NCBI RefSeq assembly: GCF_900116875.1 | Contig: NZ_FPCC01000002.1 | Span: 186,001 to 250,000, forward strand | Origin: Butyrivibrio sp. INlla21 | Lineage (GTDB): Bacteria > Bacillota > Clostridia > Lachnospirales > Lachnospiraceae | Length of the DNA stretch: 64,000 nucleotides | Direction of reading: 5' to 3' | Shown: positions 16,662 through 26,885 of the stretch, one piece after another | Numbering within the stretch: position 1 is the first letter of the stretch | Layout of the letters: each line of letters starts with the position of its first letter | Notes under the pieces: model-generated | What the model was told of the DNA's origin: nothing | Seen by the model: the letters and a program-made list of their open reading frames with translations, nothing else | Databases searched by the model: none | Program-made: the position numbers and the translations under genes

Positions 16662-16742
16662 AATAACTTACTCCTTCGAGTACATTTAAACACATTTAAT
16701 CACATTGGTCAATATCTTAGGTTGCTTAACATTTCTCCTTAA

Positions 16743-17030
16743 TTATCCTTTAAGCTGCTCCAAAGTCTGAACAATCTTATCATATCCGAGCATTGAACCC
16801 ATCCAGATACAAATTGCCATAAGAGCAATATAGATAACATTCACTGCTGTAAAAGGAATGCTCATAAGCACATAGGCACATACCATTCCAAGGATACCTA
16901 CAATAATCGCATTGGCAAGCGCCAAGATATTACTTGAAACATTAGGGAATGCTTTCTTTGTTGCCTGTGTTAAAAGAGATGCGAACAAACTTCCTATAGT
17001 GAATAGATAAATAAACATTTCTACTGTCAT
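16743..17030 (-). CDS. Holin-like protein with three membrane helices
   Basis: A 95-residue protein with hydrophobic segments at about 3-20, 35-57 and 63-82 and a charged C-terminus (DKIVQTLEQLKG). Size and topology fit class I holins of Gram-positive phages. It is separated from the endolysins by fibre genes and an IS607-type element, which may have moved into an older holin-fibre arrangement. It would form the hole that releases the signal-less endolysins. Confidence 0.65.
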   Translation of the reverse strand: MTVEMFIYLFTIGSLFASLLTQATKKAFPNVSSNILALANAIIVGILGMVCAYVLMSIPFTAVNVIYIALMAICIWMGSMLGYDKIVQTLEQLKG

Positions 17031-17051
17031 AATTTAATATTTCCTTTCTTT

Positions 17052-17255
17052 TTACTTCTTGATAAATTCTTTGCAGCCATCAACCACATCTAAATTATCA
17101 TCAAGAGTGGCGACAATACCGCTTGTAGTAGCAGTATCAGCATATAGAAGTCTACAAGTGTCGTGGAATGCCTGTTTTGCTTTTGCTTTTTGGTCGTCTG
17201 CCCAAGATGACCTGATAACTAAATTTCCATTTACTTTCTGAACTACATCATACAT
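17052..17255 (-). CDS. Small hypothetical protein upstream of the holin-like gene
   Basis: A 67-residue protein (MYDVVQKVNGNLVIRSSWADDQKAK) with a helical core. Comparable small genes with the same KQAFHDTCRLLYAD-type helix precede holins in clostridial phages. Good ribosome-binding site. No function known. Confidence 0.55.
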   Translation of the reverse strand: MYDVVQKVNGNLVIRSSWADDQKAKAKQAFHDTCRLLYADTATTSGIVATLDDNLDVVDGCKEFIKK

Positions 17256-17270
17256 TTTTTCGTCCTCCTT

Positions 17271-17822
17271 TTAACTTACCGAGATTGTTATGTTCGTACT
17301 TTGTGTTAATGTGTCAAAAGATACTGTTACCCTGTCTGATACTCTGTTCACAGAATAGCTTCCGTTGTAGTTATCAAAGAATACTGAAATATTACCCTCT
17401 GGCACATTGTAGAAAGTTTTTTCACTCTCATTAAAATATGCTGTTGCGCTGTCTACATAGGGTGTCAATTCTTCTATCGCCTCAGAATGCTCGTTTTGAA
17501 CCTGCTGCATATCTGACACAACGTTACTTAAATCATTTAATCGCTGCTCATAGTCAGTATTCAGAAGTTCCAACGAAACAACTCTTCCATCACTTACATC
17601 ATACATGGAAGCGGCATTTAAACGGTCATATCCGCGATATATAGCAACCTGCTCATCATTCTCATACACTTTGATTTCTTCGGCACTTAAAGCATCCTCA
17701 ACTATCTCATCCACTGTATAATCACCTTTGAGGATCGTTGCCTGAAAATACAATGAGATGATATTTTCATGGTCTACCAATGGATAACTGATTTCATTGA
17801 ATTTTACTGTTCTCACTATCAA
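17271..17822 (-). CDS. Tail-associated protein with coiled-coil stalk
   Basis: A 183-residue protein. The N-terminal 100 residues are a mixed domain (VKFNEISYPLVDHENIISLYF), residues about 105-140 are a coiled coil (YEQRLNDLSNVVSDMQQVQNEHSEAIEEL) and the end is beta-rich. The layout matches XkdX/holin-upstream short stalk proteins at the tail tip. Inferred structural role. Confidence 0.5.
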   Translation of the reverse strand: MIVRTVKFNEISYPLVDHENIISLYFQATILKGDYTVDEIVEDALSAEEIKVYENDEQVAIYRGYDRLNAASMYDVSDGRVVSLELLNTDYEQRLNDLSNVVSDMQQVQNEHSEAIEELTPYVDSATAYFNESEKTFYNVPEGNISVFFDNYNGSYSVNRVSDRVTVSFDTLTQSTNITISVS

Positions 17823-17831
17823 ATACCTCCT

Positions 17832-18500
17832 TTAGGTTAATTTACACCATGCAACCGAATGCCACTGACCTGAACCTCCACTAGGCGCAACAACGGTAAT
17901 TGTTGAACTCGTTGCTTTTACAAGTAGCAATACAGATATTGAGTAATTATCTGATGACCTATGAACAGCATAAGCACACCATTTGTTTAATAAGGCAGTT
18001 CCATTAGTAACGGATGGCATTGCAGAGCTATTTGTGTTTAGATACGTTGAAGTAATTGCGTATATACATCCACTTGTGGCAGAAAAACTGCATGTCTTAT
18101 TACTACTTTCTACCAGACCGTTATTCTTATTACTCGGTGCGCCATCTGCCTTGCCTTTATTATAGACATTAGTTGCTGTGACGTATCGATAGGTATTTGT
18201 TACTCCAAGGTCTTTTTGTCCACCTGTGTCATTTGCGGGAAATGTATATGTGCCTGAATTTGTGTTAGGGACGCTATTTGTATTCACATATCTATATGCG
18301 TTGGTTGCACCCATGTCTATAGAAGCGGCTCTTGTTGTGGGAGTATAAGTTTCCGTGTTACTGTTCGGAACACCCGTAGTATCCAGATATCTGTTGTTGC
18401 TATTTGCTCCCATGTCAATGTTTGCCGCTCTAGTAGTTGCTGTATATGTTCCTGTTGGTGGTGTACTTCCACCACCGCCACTTAAATCGAAATATGCCAT
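17832..18500 (-). CDS. Repeat-containing tail fibre protein
   Basis: A 222-residue protein. After a Gly stretch it has three tandem repeats of about 33 residues built on TYT-T-RAA-IDMGA-N-YRY-NT--VPN, followed by a C-terminal beta domain that ends with GSGQWHSVAWCKL. Tandem repeats of this kind act as spacers whose number can vary by recombination. It probably forms part of a tip fibre. Confidence 0.6.
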   Translation of the reverse strand: MAYFDLSGGGGSTPPTGTYTATTRAANIDMGANSNNRYLDTTGVPNSNTETYTPTTRAASIDMGATNAYRYVNTNSVPNTNSGTYTFPANDTGGQKDLGVTNTYRYVTATNVYNKGKADGAPSNKNNGLVESSNKTCSFSATSGCIYAITSTYLNTNSSAMPSVTNGTALLNKWCAYAVHRSSDNYSISVLLLVKATSSTITVVAPSGGSGQWHSVAWCKLT

Positions 18501-18502
18501 AG

Positions 18503-20563
18503 TTATAACTCCCTTATAAGTACTGCTACATCTAAATCAGCAGCTTGCTCTGGAAATGTTACTGTTACTGTGTTACCACTTTGACTTGCAGAAGTTGGAG
18601 GAACCCATCTTTTAGGTGCAATCTTGATGAGGCAATCGTCCGTGATTCTATCATCTGTAAAAGTAAGTGAAGTAGAACCCGCTGTAAGTGTTTGTTTTAA
18701 TACTGTTTCTGTGAGCTGACGGTTGGTTTTGGCGTATGGTGCGTTATCATACTGTTTTACATCCGCAGGTTGTACCATTGGGAATATCGTGTAATCTTGT
18801 TCTTGAAAGCCTCGGTATAATTTCAAATAGAAAAAGACCTCGGTATCATTTGCTAACGTGAAATCATCTAACCAATCAGCGTTGGCTATTAAATTATGGT
18901 TTCCATCATATATATTTATGCCTACGCCTGATTGCTGTTCTTCTTGATCAACTACTAATTCATATTTGCCTTTAGGAAGAACCGTTGAAGATATCAATGT
19001 TTCTTCACTCTGTCCGCAACTTCCGTCAATAGTAATGCTTCCGTCACTATTAAAAGTAACATCAGCGTGGTCTACCTGCTCTGGTTCAAGTCCGGGTTTA
19101 GGCGGTAATAAATTTTTCGAGCCTAAAAAATTAAGAATAGAATCAAGCCTCGGGTTGATATTGTTTACATCGACAGTTAATTGCTTATTGGTTTTAGCAA
19201 AGGCAACAAAATTTTTATCCTCGATATTATAAGGAATGCAAGTGGGCCAAATTCTTTCTCCGTCGCACCAATTCTGTTCATCAAAACCTATTCCAAACCA
19301 TACATCTTGTTCGCTATCGAGAGTAAATGATGAGTCTGTGTCGCTGTGCGCCACTACATAACCATTTACCTCTGCGTACAACCAAACACCTTCGGCATCT
19401 TCATTGTTTATTGATATAGTGTATCTTCCTTTTGGCAACTTGTTATATGTATAAGTATATGTGGGCTGACCTGAACCCTCTTGTCCCGAAATATACGCAC
19501 TCCCATCTTCTCTAAAGGTGACAGTCATATTGTCTATTTCAACTTGCATCTCACCTGTTTTTGGTGGGACAAGGTTCTTTGCTCCTAAGATGTTTACAAC
19601 ATCAGCCATTTCCTCTGAGGAAACATCACCACCACCGCCTTGTGAACGGATAACTCCGTTCGCATCAACTGTAATAGTAGTTCCATCGGGCTTTACAATG
19701 CCTGCTGCCTGTGCTGTGGCATAGTCTGTGTCTGTAATAAAGTCAGAGGTATCAACAAATCCCGCAAGAACATCATAATAATATGTAGGGACTGCAACTA
19801 ACTCGTAGTAGGTTTTTCCGCTTACAGGTGAAGTGTCTTCTGTGGGAATATAGTCTGTTCCGTCAAGTTCATACAATCCCATTTCAGAAGGGTTATCACC
19901 TTCTTCAACCGTTGCTGTTTCGTAAGACTCTTCATCTTTTTCGATAATAACAACGTTTGTGCCTGCCGGATAATCTTTACCAGCACCTTCAACGAAGTCA
20001 GCAGTAGTAGTAAAATCATCCTTGATGTTATAAACGTGTCCTTCTCTCGATGCAGCAAGTGCAGGGAGATCAGCAAAGAAGACTGAACCACTTGCCTTAT
20101 ATGTTACTGAAAGCTTTTCATCAACATAATCTCTAAGGTCACTCTCAGCACCTTGCGCTCTGGTTACCTCGTTTGTGATCTGCGTTGATAAAGTTGACTC
20201 AACGCCTGTCGCTCTTGTCACTTCTGCAGAAACCTCTCCTGCAGCAGTTGTGATTCTGTCGGACAATGCGCCTTCTGCATTCGTTGCTCTTGTAGCCTCA
20301 GCTGCGACCGCCGAAGCGATATACTGAGACTGAGGAGTGCTTACGGGTTTTACAGAGTCTGCTGTATTATTTACATTGCCAAGTCCCACCTGAGCAGCAG
20401 TGACTCCATGTGGGTTATTAACATTATTTGCATGTGAACTGATTGCATCAGCGTTTGTTTTTAACTGACCGTCAATCACTGTATTGTTTGCATTTACAAT
20501 ACTTACATCGTATCTCTCAGCCGGTATTGGCAAGCCGAGATGATAATTTTGTGTATAATTCAT
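18503..20563 (-). CDS. Large tail fibre protein
   Basis: A 686-residue fibre. The N-terminus NYTQNYHLGLPIPAERYDVSIVNANNTVIDGQLK is a common attachment signature of Firmicute phage fibres. It is followed by HANNVNNPHGVTAAQVGLGNVNNTADSVKPVST, the typical fibre-shaft repeat. Residues about 310-590 hold two copies of a roughly 110-residue carbohydrate-binding-like domain beginning ILGAKNLVPPKTGEMQVEID and FLGSKNLLPPKPGLEP. It should be a main host-binding component. Confidence 0.8.
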   Translation of the reverse strand: MNYTQNYHLGLPIPAERYDVSIVNANNTVIDGQLKTNADAISSHANNVNNPHGVTAAQVGLGNVNNTADSVKPVSTPQSQYIASAVAAEATRATNAEGALSDRITTAAGEVSAEVTRATGVESTLSTQITNEVTRAQGAESDLRDYVDEKLSVTYKASGSVFFADLPALAASREGHVYNIKDDFTTTADFVEGAGKDYPAGTNVVIIEKDEESYETATVEEGDNPSEMGLYELDGTDYIPTEDTSPVSGKTYYELVAVPTYYYDVLAGFVDTSDFITDTDYATAQAAGIVKPDGTTITVDANGVIRSQGGGGDVSSEEMADVVNILGAKNLVPPKTGEMQVEIDNMTVTFREDGSAYISGQEGSGQPTYTYTYNKLPKGRYTISINNEDAEGVWLYAEVNGYVVAHSDTDSSFTLDSEQDVWFGIGFDEQNWCDGERIWPTCIPYNIEDKNFVAFAKTNKQLTVDVNNINPRLDSILNFLGSKNLLPPKPGLEPEQVDHADVTFNSDGSITIDGSCGQSEETLISSTVLPKGKYELVVDQEEQQSGVGINIYDGNHNLIANADWLDDFTLANDTEVFFYLKLYRGFQEQDYTIFPMVQPADVKQYDNAPYAKTNRQLTETVLKQTLTAGSTSLTFTDDRITDDCLIKIAPKRWVPPTSASQSGNTVTVTFPEQAADLDVAVLIREL

Positions 20564-20578
20564 ATTTGCCTCCTTCGG

Positions 20579-22351
20579 CTAAACTAGATTAGACATCTGT
20601 GAATGCGTGTATCTTGCAAGAGTGCCATGAGTATACTTAGAAAGGATCTCATGTGTGCCACCATAATTCTCATCATCGTAAAGAGGATAGAACTTCATAA
20701 GAGTCCATGAAGTCGTACCACCGCTCCAATCATGAGACACGTTCTTTACAATGTACTGATGGTCAACATCATCATTACTTGGGCGATACTCAACCTTTAC
20801 ATTTACGTCTGCAAAGGGAGTAATCTTCGTACTCAATGTAATAGAATCCGTTAAACGACAATTCTTCCAATTCTCCCAAATTGCCCTATTAACAGCAAGA
20901 GCATCGGAAGTAATATTCTCATACTCGCCACCGGTCTTGACATCTAATATCTCGCCAAGTTTTTGGACAGTAAAAGGGGAGTCGGGAATAATTGTCATAT
21001 TTACACATTCGCAATTATATTTTGCTTGGAAATAATCTTTAGAATATATCCTATGAGATGTACCGCTTTGATCTGTCCATGTCTCATTTAAGACGGTTCC
21101 GTCAGTGAGAACATCTATTCCGTGAGGAAGATAATGACCAAGAAGATACGCTCTAAACTGCGAAGCATTATCTACTCTTTTACTCTTAATCTTAAATGTA
21201 TAAACAGTGTTAGGATTAAGAACCCTAGCCGAAATCGGTTCCTCGGTATACTCATCGTAAATAGGTATATTTGCAAGGCTGTTAATCTTAAGAGATGCGC
21301 TCGCAGGGTTAGTCGTCCTAATAAGCAGCGCAACAACATCGCCGTTATAATATTGGTCATAACTTGAAACCGTTGCAGAATATATAGTTCCGCTGAGACT
21401 TGTGCTTTCTGAATAGAAATCAGCCTCAATGGACTCTCCAAACACTTCACAGATATTTCTTACCGTAGACAAGTCTATAGAAGTGTTCTCAGATATAAGA
21501 ACGTCTCTAAAGAAATTGTTATCCAGAACGGTATCGTCCATATATCTACTCGGTATCATCTGGCAGATAAAGGTTCCCGTTTCGTCAAAGTACATTTCAT
21601 AATTAGGGTACAAATCTCTAAAGGCCGTCAATACGCTCCACACAGAAGTTCCAACTGAAAACTCTTGGTCATAGGGCAGGGCGTTCCAAGTATATTCAAG
21701 AGCACCACTTTGTACCGGAACCCTTGACTGATTTCTATATGTCTCATAGTCCGCGTTATATTGTGGCATTCCCTTATATTCACCAATCTCATCAACCTCA
21801 TAATCTCTTACGAAAGAGAGCTGCGTGAGAGTGGTTATGACTTGATCACGGATATGGTTATAGTGAATAACGGCCCCTGTTGATTCGTTTTCAACATAGG
21901 CAGGGTACTCAATGATTTCAGCTCCACCTATCTGACCGTTCTTAGTTCCGTCAAGCTTTGCTACAAGGTCATTACATGAAAGCGAGATAGTGTTCGTGGT
22001 AGGGTCGAAGGTAGCAGACATGTTTGTATACACGTATCTACCTTCCTCGTACCACGTATAAACTTGTTCACGAGTATCTAAAACCCCTATCTCAAGTTTT
22101 ATAATACGGTTGAGCCATATCATCCCTTCTTCATTAAGCACTAACCTATCATTGTCCACGGGAGTACATTCCAAAGAAAAAGTGCGTCTTACATCTGACT
22201 CTGCACTTACCGTACAAGAACCGGAAATAATACCGCACTCTAATTGATCCAAATATTCACCTGTCAATTCATGGTATATTGTTATTCGCACTCGGAGGTC
22301 TATGATGCTTTGCTTTAACAGCTCGACATCGCTAACTGAAATGTTATACAT
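20579..22351 (-). CDS. Baseplate hub / tail-associated protein
   Basis: A 590-residue protein starting MYNISVSDVELLKQSIIDLRVRI. The N-terminal part (FSLECTPVDNDRLVLNEEGMIWLNRIIKLEIGV) and repeated beta segments resemble gp27/Tal-type hub proteins. No lysozyme or peptidase domain is evident, unlike many Tal proteins. It lies between fibre genes and the FN3-like baseplate gene, where the hub is expected. Confidence 0.65.
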   Translation of the reverse strand: MYNISVSDVELLKQSIIDLRVRITIYHELTGEYLDQLECGIISGSCTVSAESDVRRTFSLECTPVDNDRLVLNEEGMIWLNRIIKLEIGVLDTREQVYTWYEEGRYVYTNMSATFDPTTNTISLSCNDLVAKLDGTKNGQIGGAEIIEYPAYVENESTGAVIHYNHIRDQVITTLTQLSFVRDYEVDEIGEYKGMPQYNADYETYRNQSRVPVQSGALEYTWNALPYDQEFSVGTSVWSVLTAFRDLYPNYEMYFDETGTFICQMIPSRYMDDTVLDNNFFRDVLISENTSIDLSTVRNICEVFGESIEADFYSESTSLSGTIYSATVSSYDQYYNGDVVALLIRTTNPASASLKINSLANIPIYDEYTEEPISARVLNPNTVYTFKIKSKRVDNASQFRAYLLGHYLPHGIDVLTDGTVLNETWTDQSGTSHRIYSKDYFQAKYNCECVNMTIIPDSPFTVQKLGEILDVKTGGEYENITSDALAVNRAIWENWKNCRLTDSITLSTKITPFADVNVKVEYRPSNDDVDHQYIVKNVSHDWSGGTTSWTLMKFYPLYDDENYGGTHEILSKYTHGTLARYTHSQMSNLV

Positions 22352-22366
22352 AATAACCTCCTTCGT

Positions 22367-23302
22367 TTAAGTTTCATATGACCAGAAATTCTCGGGAACA
22401 TCAATTATCCCTGCTTTATATAAGTATTTCTCAGAGTCAGGGTTACCCGTCTCTGTAAGTGTAAATGTAACCTTTCGGATATAATAAATACCATCGGCAG
22501 TATCCGACGGGGGAGTAGTAATATATCCAAGCCAGATTCTTCCGTCTGGGCTTTTCAATACCTTTGTACGTCTGTTCCTTAAGAACAACTTTGCCTCTTT
22601 ATTCCATTTAGTTCTTACAGCCTCGTCATCCTCAAGAAGAGTACACCCATCGTCACCTATAGGTACGAACTCGCCATTAACCGTCACTTGTTCGTAGTTC
22701 GCAAGAGTATTACTTACTATAGTGGGATAGCGGTCATACATTGTTTCTACCACCGCATTAGGTACTACAGCCACATCATCAAGATATTGGTCTGTCAAAT
22801 ACGTGTACCAAAGAGCAGTACTATCCGCTATAACAATTCCTTTTGATTTAACGTCAACCTTCTCAATAGAATACTCGTTTTCGACGTTATCTACGATAGC
22901 AACGGCTGCATACTGATACTCATAACCGGGAACTGCTGTAAAGTCCGTTCCTTGAAGATTATAATCGCCAACATCAGTAGCAAGTTGCACATCCTTATAG
23001 TCAATAGTGGTCCACTTATACTCAGAAGATTTCTTTCTCTTGATAAGAAGATATGAAACTCGTTCAATATCCCACTTAACGTTACCTGCGTAAGTATCAT
23101 CGTCAAACTTCGCGTGCATGGCTGTATCATAGTTCCATATATCAACAACCTTTTCACTAATCTCTTCGTTAATATCATTAGTTATTCTCAAGTCATCAAA
23201 CCATGCGTTTTCAAGTTTAACGTGTGTTATTGGTTCTATAGTGGTAGGAGTGCAGGTAACAGTATTTGTCTCACCGCAAAAGAAGCTTTGCATAAAGATC
23301 AT
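22367..23302 (-). CDS. Baseplate / distal tail structural protein
   Basis: A 311-residue protein. I favour the start MIFMQSFFC because it overlaps the upstream stop as ATGA, with AGGAGG nine nt away. A beta-rich body contains RRTKVLKSPDGRIWLGYITTPPSD, typical of distal-tail-type proteins that are continuous with the hub. Probable baseplate component between the FN3-like protein and the hub. Confidence 0.55.
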   Translation of the reverse strand: MIFMQSFFCGETNTVTCTPTTIEPITHVKLENAWFDDLRITNDINEEISEKVVDIWNYDTAMHAKFDDDTYAGNVKWDIERVSYLLIKRKKSSEYKWTTIDYKDVQLATDVGDYNLQGTDFTAVPGYEYQYAAVAIVDNVENEYSIEKVDVKSKGIVIADSTALWYTYLTDQYLDDVAVVPNAVVETMYDRYPTIVSNTLANYEQVTVNGEFVPIGDDGCTLLEDDEAVRTKWNKEAKLFLRNRRTKVLKSPDGRIWLGYITTPPSDTADGIYYIRKVTFTLTETGNPDSEKYLYKAGIIDVPENFWSYET

Positions 23303-24528
23303 TTTTGCCATCCTCCTATCCATATGTCAAACCTGTTCTCAGCAAGAACAATAGGTTCTTCATCCATAACAAACTTATGAACATTCTCTTTGAGGACTGT
23401 TTCTGTAGGTTCGTTCTCATTATTAAGCCAAATATCATACAAGTCAGGAATTGCAGGTTCATTGATTCCGAAGTGCATATTGTTCTCGTTATCGTCCTCA
23501 GTAACAAATACATACAGCTGATAAATGTTATTTACTCGCTTAATGTATATAGTGAACACTGTAGTTGCATTAGGAATGCACGGATCCGAATATAATATAT
23601 AAGGTGTAAGCCCATTAGGAACCGTAAGCTTAAACCTCATGTACGCATCATCATAAACAAAAGATGAGAGCGTAAAACCATAGGACTCATCAGAAGCAGT
23701 AAGAATAGTTCCGGTTTCGTAGTATTCCTTTATTTTTACACATAAAATAAAATCGCCCTCTACAGACAATCCCGTAGTATAATTAAGTTCTTTCCCTTGG
23801 AGGTTTATATAGCTGTTCTCATATTGAAAGCTATCCTTATCCTCGTCGGAGTTGATTATCGAAAAGTTGGTATAGTATGTTACCAATCCATTATTTTCAT
23901 CACATACAGCATTGATATTATTAAACTCAGCGTTATCATATGCCGTGTTAACATCAATCTCGATATATCCGGTATCAAGTTCCGTTCCATACTGTGTAAG
24001 GCCCTTCGCTCTGATAAAGTAAACAGTATCATCCTCAAGACCCGTATAGTTAAATGTCAAATAATCAGATGAATAGAACACCTGAGATTCTGACAATAAC
24101 ACTTTATTAGCGTCATATATCAAGAATTGGAATTGAGAAAGCCCCTCTAACTGAGTCTGAGCATAAAACAATTCAGCATAAAACGAAGATGTTGTTATTG
24201 TCTGTCCGCTCTCTACATTTGTAAAATAGAAGGACGGTTGCTCAAGGCACCAGAAATATCTCTTGTCTGACACGGTACTTGGAGCGCCATACATATCAAA
24301 GCACTGAATTGCAGCAGCATATTTAACACCATTTCTACAAGTATTTGCAGGGAGAGTACAATAAAGAACTCTACTAGGTGAAGTTACGTCATACACCGTT
24401 GCAAGAGTGTCAGCATTATAAATAATCAATCTATTCTGATAAGGCAGGTCTCCCGTATAAGTAAAGGTTATTTTCTTCTGTTCCTGCGCATCGAATGGGA
24501 ATATATAGTTAACAACAGGCTTTGCCAT
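23299..24528 (-). CDS. Baseplate protein with FN3-like and lectin-like domains
   Basis: A 409-residue protein. Residues about 10-110 and 110-205 look like two fibronectin type III-like domains (KITFTYTGDLPYQNRLIIYNAD; FQFLIYDANKVLLSES). Residues 220-405 resemble a laminin G/concanavalin-type sandwich ending FDIWIGGWQK. It may bind surface glycans. Overlaps the next gene by 4 bp, indicating co-translation. Confidence 0.6.
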   Translation of the reverse strand: MAKPVVNYIFPFDAQEQKKITFTYTGDLPYQNRLIIYNADTLATVYDVTSPSRVLYCTLPANTCRNGVKYAAAIQCFDMYGAPSTVSDKRYFWCLEQPSFYFTNVESGQTITTSSFYAELFYAQTQLEGLSQFQFLIYDANKVLLSESQVFYSSDYLTFNYTGLEDDTVYFIRAKGLTQYGTELDTGYIEIDVNTAYDNAEFNNINAVCDENNGLVTYYTNFSIINSDEDKDSFQYENSYINLQGKELNYTTGLSVEGDFILCVKIKEYYETGTILTASDESYGFTLSSFVYDDAYMRFKLTVPNGLTPYILYSDPCIPNATTVFTIYIKRVNNIYQLYVFVTEDDNENNMHFGINEPAIPDLYDIWLNNENEPTETVLKENVHKFVMDEEPIVLAENRFDIWIGGWQK

Positions 24529-24543
24529 ACTTCAGACCTCCTT

Positions 24544-24795
24544 TCATCGTCTTCCCATAATAAAGGCGTTGTTCATCTTATTACTTGGAATATGGACCCA
24601 CACAGGGGTTCCCTTAGACAAACTAGCGCCGGATCCATTTTTTAACCAAAAGTACGCCCCGTCGATATTACACTTATATTTACTTCCACTTATTGCCTCT
24701 ACGGTACTGGCAACGGTGCGGTTTATATTCTGTTTCTGTAAAGCTTTTTCTATCAAGATTTCAATTGATTTAAACAAATCATCTTGTATACTCAT
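24544..24795 (-). CDS. Small OB-fold-like baseplate protein
   Basis: An 83-residue protein from the ATG of MSIQDDLFKS. A short helix precedes a beta barrel-like segment (VASTVEAISGSKYKCNIDGAYFWLKNGSGASLSKGTPVWVHIP), resembling DUF2577/phage spike-hub OB proteins found just after the tape measure. It may plug or connect hub and tube. A farther upstream GTG is possible but has no ribosome-binding site. Confidence 0.55.
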   Translation of the reverse strand: MSIQDDLFKSIEILIEKALQKQNINRTVASTVEAISGSKYKCNIDGAYFWLKNGSGASLSKGTPVWVHIPSNKMNNAFIMGRR

Positions 24796-24859
24796 TCCAG
24801 ATACCGTTTTCCTTTCTCTTAAATAGGCAGACACTCAATTAAGAATGCCTGCCTTAAGA

Positions 24860-26885
24860 TCATTGTTTCATAGCGTGTTGATATGCGTTTGAAATTATTC
24901 CGGCGAAAACATCGCTTATCTGAACAGCAACAGCTTCTCCGGTCACACCTGAAACAGTAAACGAAGTTCCATTGATGTTAATTGTGGGACTTGCGTTGTT
25001 TGTAGTTACTTTATTTATGTTTTGAGCTATCGTCTTAACAGGACCAAGCATCTGAGATACATCTGCTTTTATTCCGACAAGAGATTCGCCCATTGTCTTA
25101 AATAAGTTTTTCTCTGCATCTGACAATGGCATCAAGCCACTACCGTTTACGTATGAATTACCGCCACGCTTACCATGTTTGATGATTGCTCTGGTCTGTT
25201 CTGCGTTGAAAATAAGGTCCCCCTTTTGCAAACGAGTAAGTTCAGGACCATGATCTCCAACCGTACGGTAAGTTCCGGTTGTAGGATTGTAGACTAGTTC
25301 TCGACCAAGTTCACCAACAAGAGCAGTCTCTGAACTCTTAAGTCCAAGCCTGCCACTTGCATAAGCGTTGCCGTGAACGTTACCTGCTGCATGACCGTTT
25401 ACATGGACGTTACCCGTTGCATATTCGCCATCAAGGACATGCTCACCACCCTCAGTCTTAAGGGTTCTTATAGTTTCAAGAAGTTCGTTGGCTTTTTCAA
25501 CGCACTTTTCAATAATCTCGAGAAGCTTATTAAACATCTCAACAATACCATTGTCGCCCATTATAGCGTCTTTACCTACAACAGGTAGACCTTTTACAGC
25601 ATTGACAAGAGTCGTTCCGTCTTCACTGTATTCGTCTTTAGTATTGCCGATAATCTCAATAACATTATTAACAGCACCATACAAAGCATCAAAGTCAGAG
25701 ATTACAGTTTCTCCACCTTCGGCATTTCCACCGCCGCCGTTTTCGCCAACACTTGACTTCTGACCAATATTATCATTAGCAGCTTTTTTTGTGTTTTCGA
25801 TAGCACCAATAAGTCCACCAGCACCAGATGCGCCATCTGACGTACTTGGTGATTTTGACTCAACAGGATCCCCAGAATCACCGCCAGAGCTTCCACCACT
25901 AATAGCAGAAGTAACAGTATCTACCGCACCAGCAAGGGCAGTGAAAGCACCTATTGCACCGGTAGTATCATCGCCTAACGAGATTTCACTAATAGCTACA
26001 AGTGCGCTTTCAAAAGCACTCATTTCACCTTCGCCAATACCAAGAGCGGTTGCACATTCTTTAAGAGCAGCAGCAAGACCATTAAAGGCTTCTACTGTTC
26101 TGTCAAGAGAAGTATTTGCAAGGTTCTGTACCGAACCATCAATAGCGGATATGTCTTCAGACGTACTAGCAGCGTCTTCTAAACTACCGCTGAGATTGCC
26201 AACATTAGTTGCAGCAGTTCCACTATTGGTTGCAACGTTACCCAAAGCAGTCGCAGTATCTTCAACTTTGGTGGAAATATCACCTAAAGGCTTAAGTGCT
26301 TCGTCTACCTCAGTAGCCTTTGTGGAGATCTCATCGAGAGAAGCGCTGACATTATCTTTGGCAGCTCCCGTAGCATATGTAAGACCATCAAGGAAGTTCT
26401 GATTCTCACTGTTTGCGTCTTGAAGTATATTGACGTAAGCGTCTCTAAACGCTTCAAAAGCACCCGGAACATCATTAAGAATATCCTCTACAGAATATCC
26501 AAGTTCTTCACCGGCCTCTTGAATAAGAGCATATGCGTTAGCAATCTCTTTAATCTCAGCAAGTTCTTCCCATTTAGATTTCTGTTGTTCAAGGGCATCT
26601 ATAATGGAATCCCAGTACTTCTCGGTCTGCTTGATGAGATTGTCGTAGTATTCGTTAGAAGCTTCAAGAGCTTTTCGGAGTTCTTCTTGCTGCTCTTTAT
26701 AAGCATCTATCTCTTCTTGTATAAGTTCTTTGCGCTTTTCAAGAAGGTCAATCTGTTCTTGCAAAGGTTTCTTAAGGTCTTCAAGTTGTTGCTTCTGAAC
26801 CTCAAACTCAGCATCTTCAAGATTCTCACGAGCCTGTCTTACTTCTTTTGAGTCATTTTCATAGACCATTTGGCCATCTTTATAT
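24860..26885 (-). CDS. Tape measure protein, exon 4 (C-terminal)
   Basis: Last exon of the split tape measure gene. Joining it to exon 3 gives RLV-YKDGQMVYENDSKEVRQARENLED, a normal tape measure sequence. It begins as coiled coil, passes a Ser/Gly-rich stretch, then has the Ala/Gly/His repeat NVHVNGHAAGNVHGNAYASG and the conserved tape-measure tail GELGRELVYNPTTGTYR. Stop TGA at 24860. The four exons (3041, 171, 3372 and 2026 nt) sum to 8610 nt, exactly 2870 codons, for a 2869-residue protein that would set a tail of about 0.4 micrometres at 1.5 angstrom per residue. Confidence 0.9.

Larger units (their letters stand above)
14712..16735 (-). mobile_element. Complete IS607-type transposon (copy B)
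   Basis: Contains a serine-recombinase tnpA and a tnpB in overlapping frames, plus the right-end RNA region shared with copy A. The right boundary is defined by where the two copies diverge (12401 and 14712). The left boundary near 16735 is approximate; the left flank carries repeats of ACATTTAA. It is inserted between the holin-like gene and a minor tail gene, in the direction of late transcription. Confidence 0.8.

Noticed and set aside
8496..24528. Diversity-generating retroelement acting on fibre genes
   Set aside because: No reverse transcriptase and no near-identical template/variable repeat pair with A-specific changes were seen in the window.
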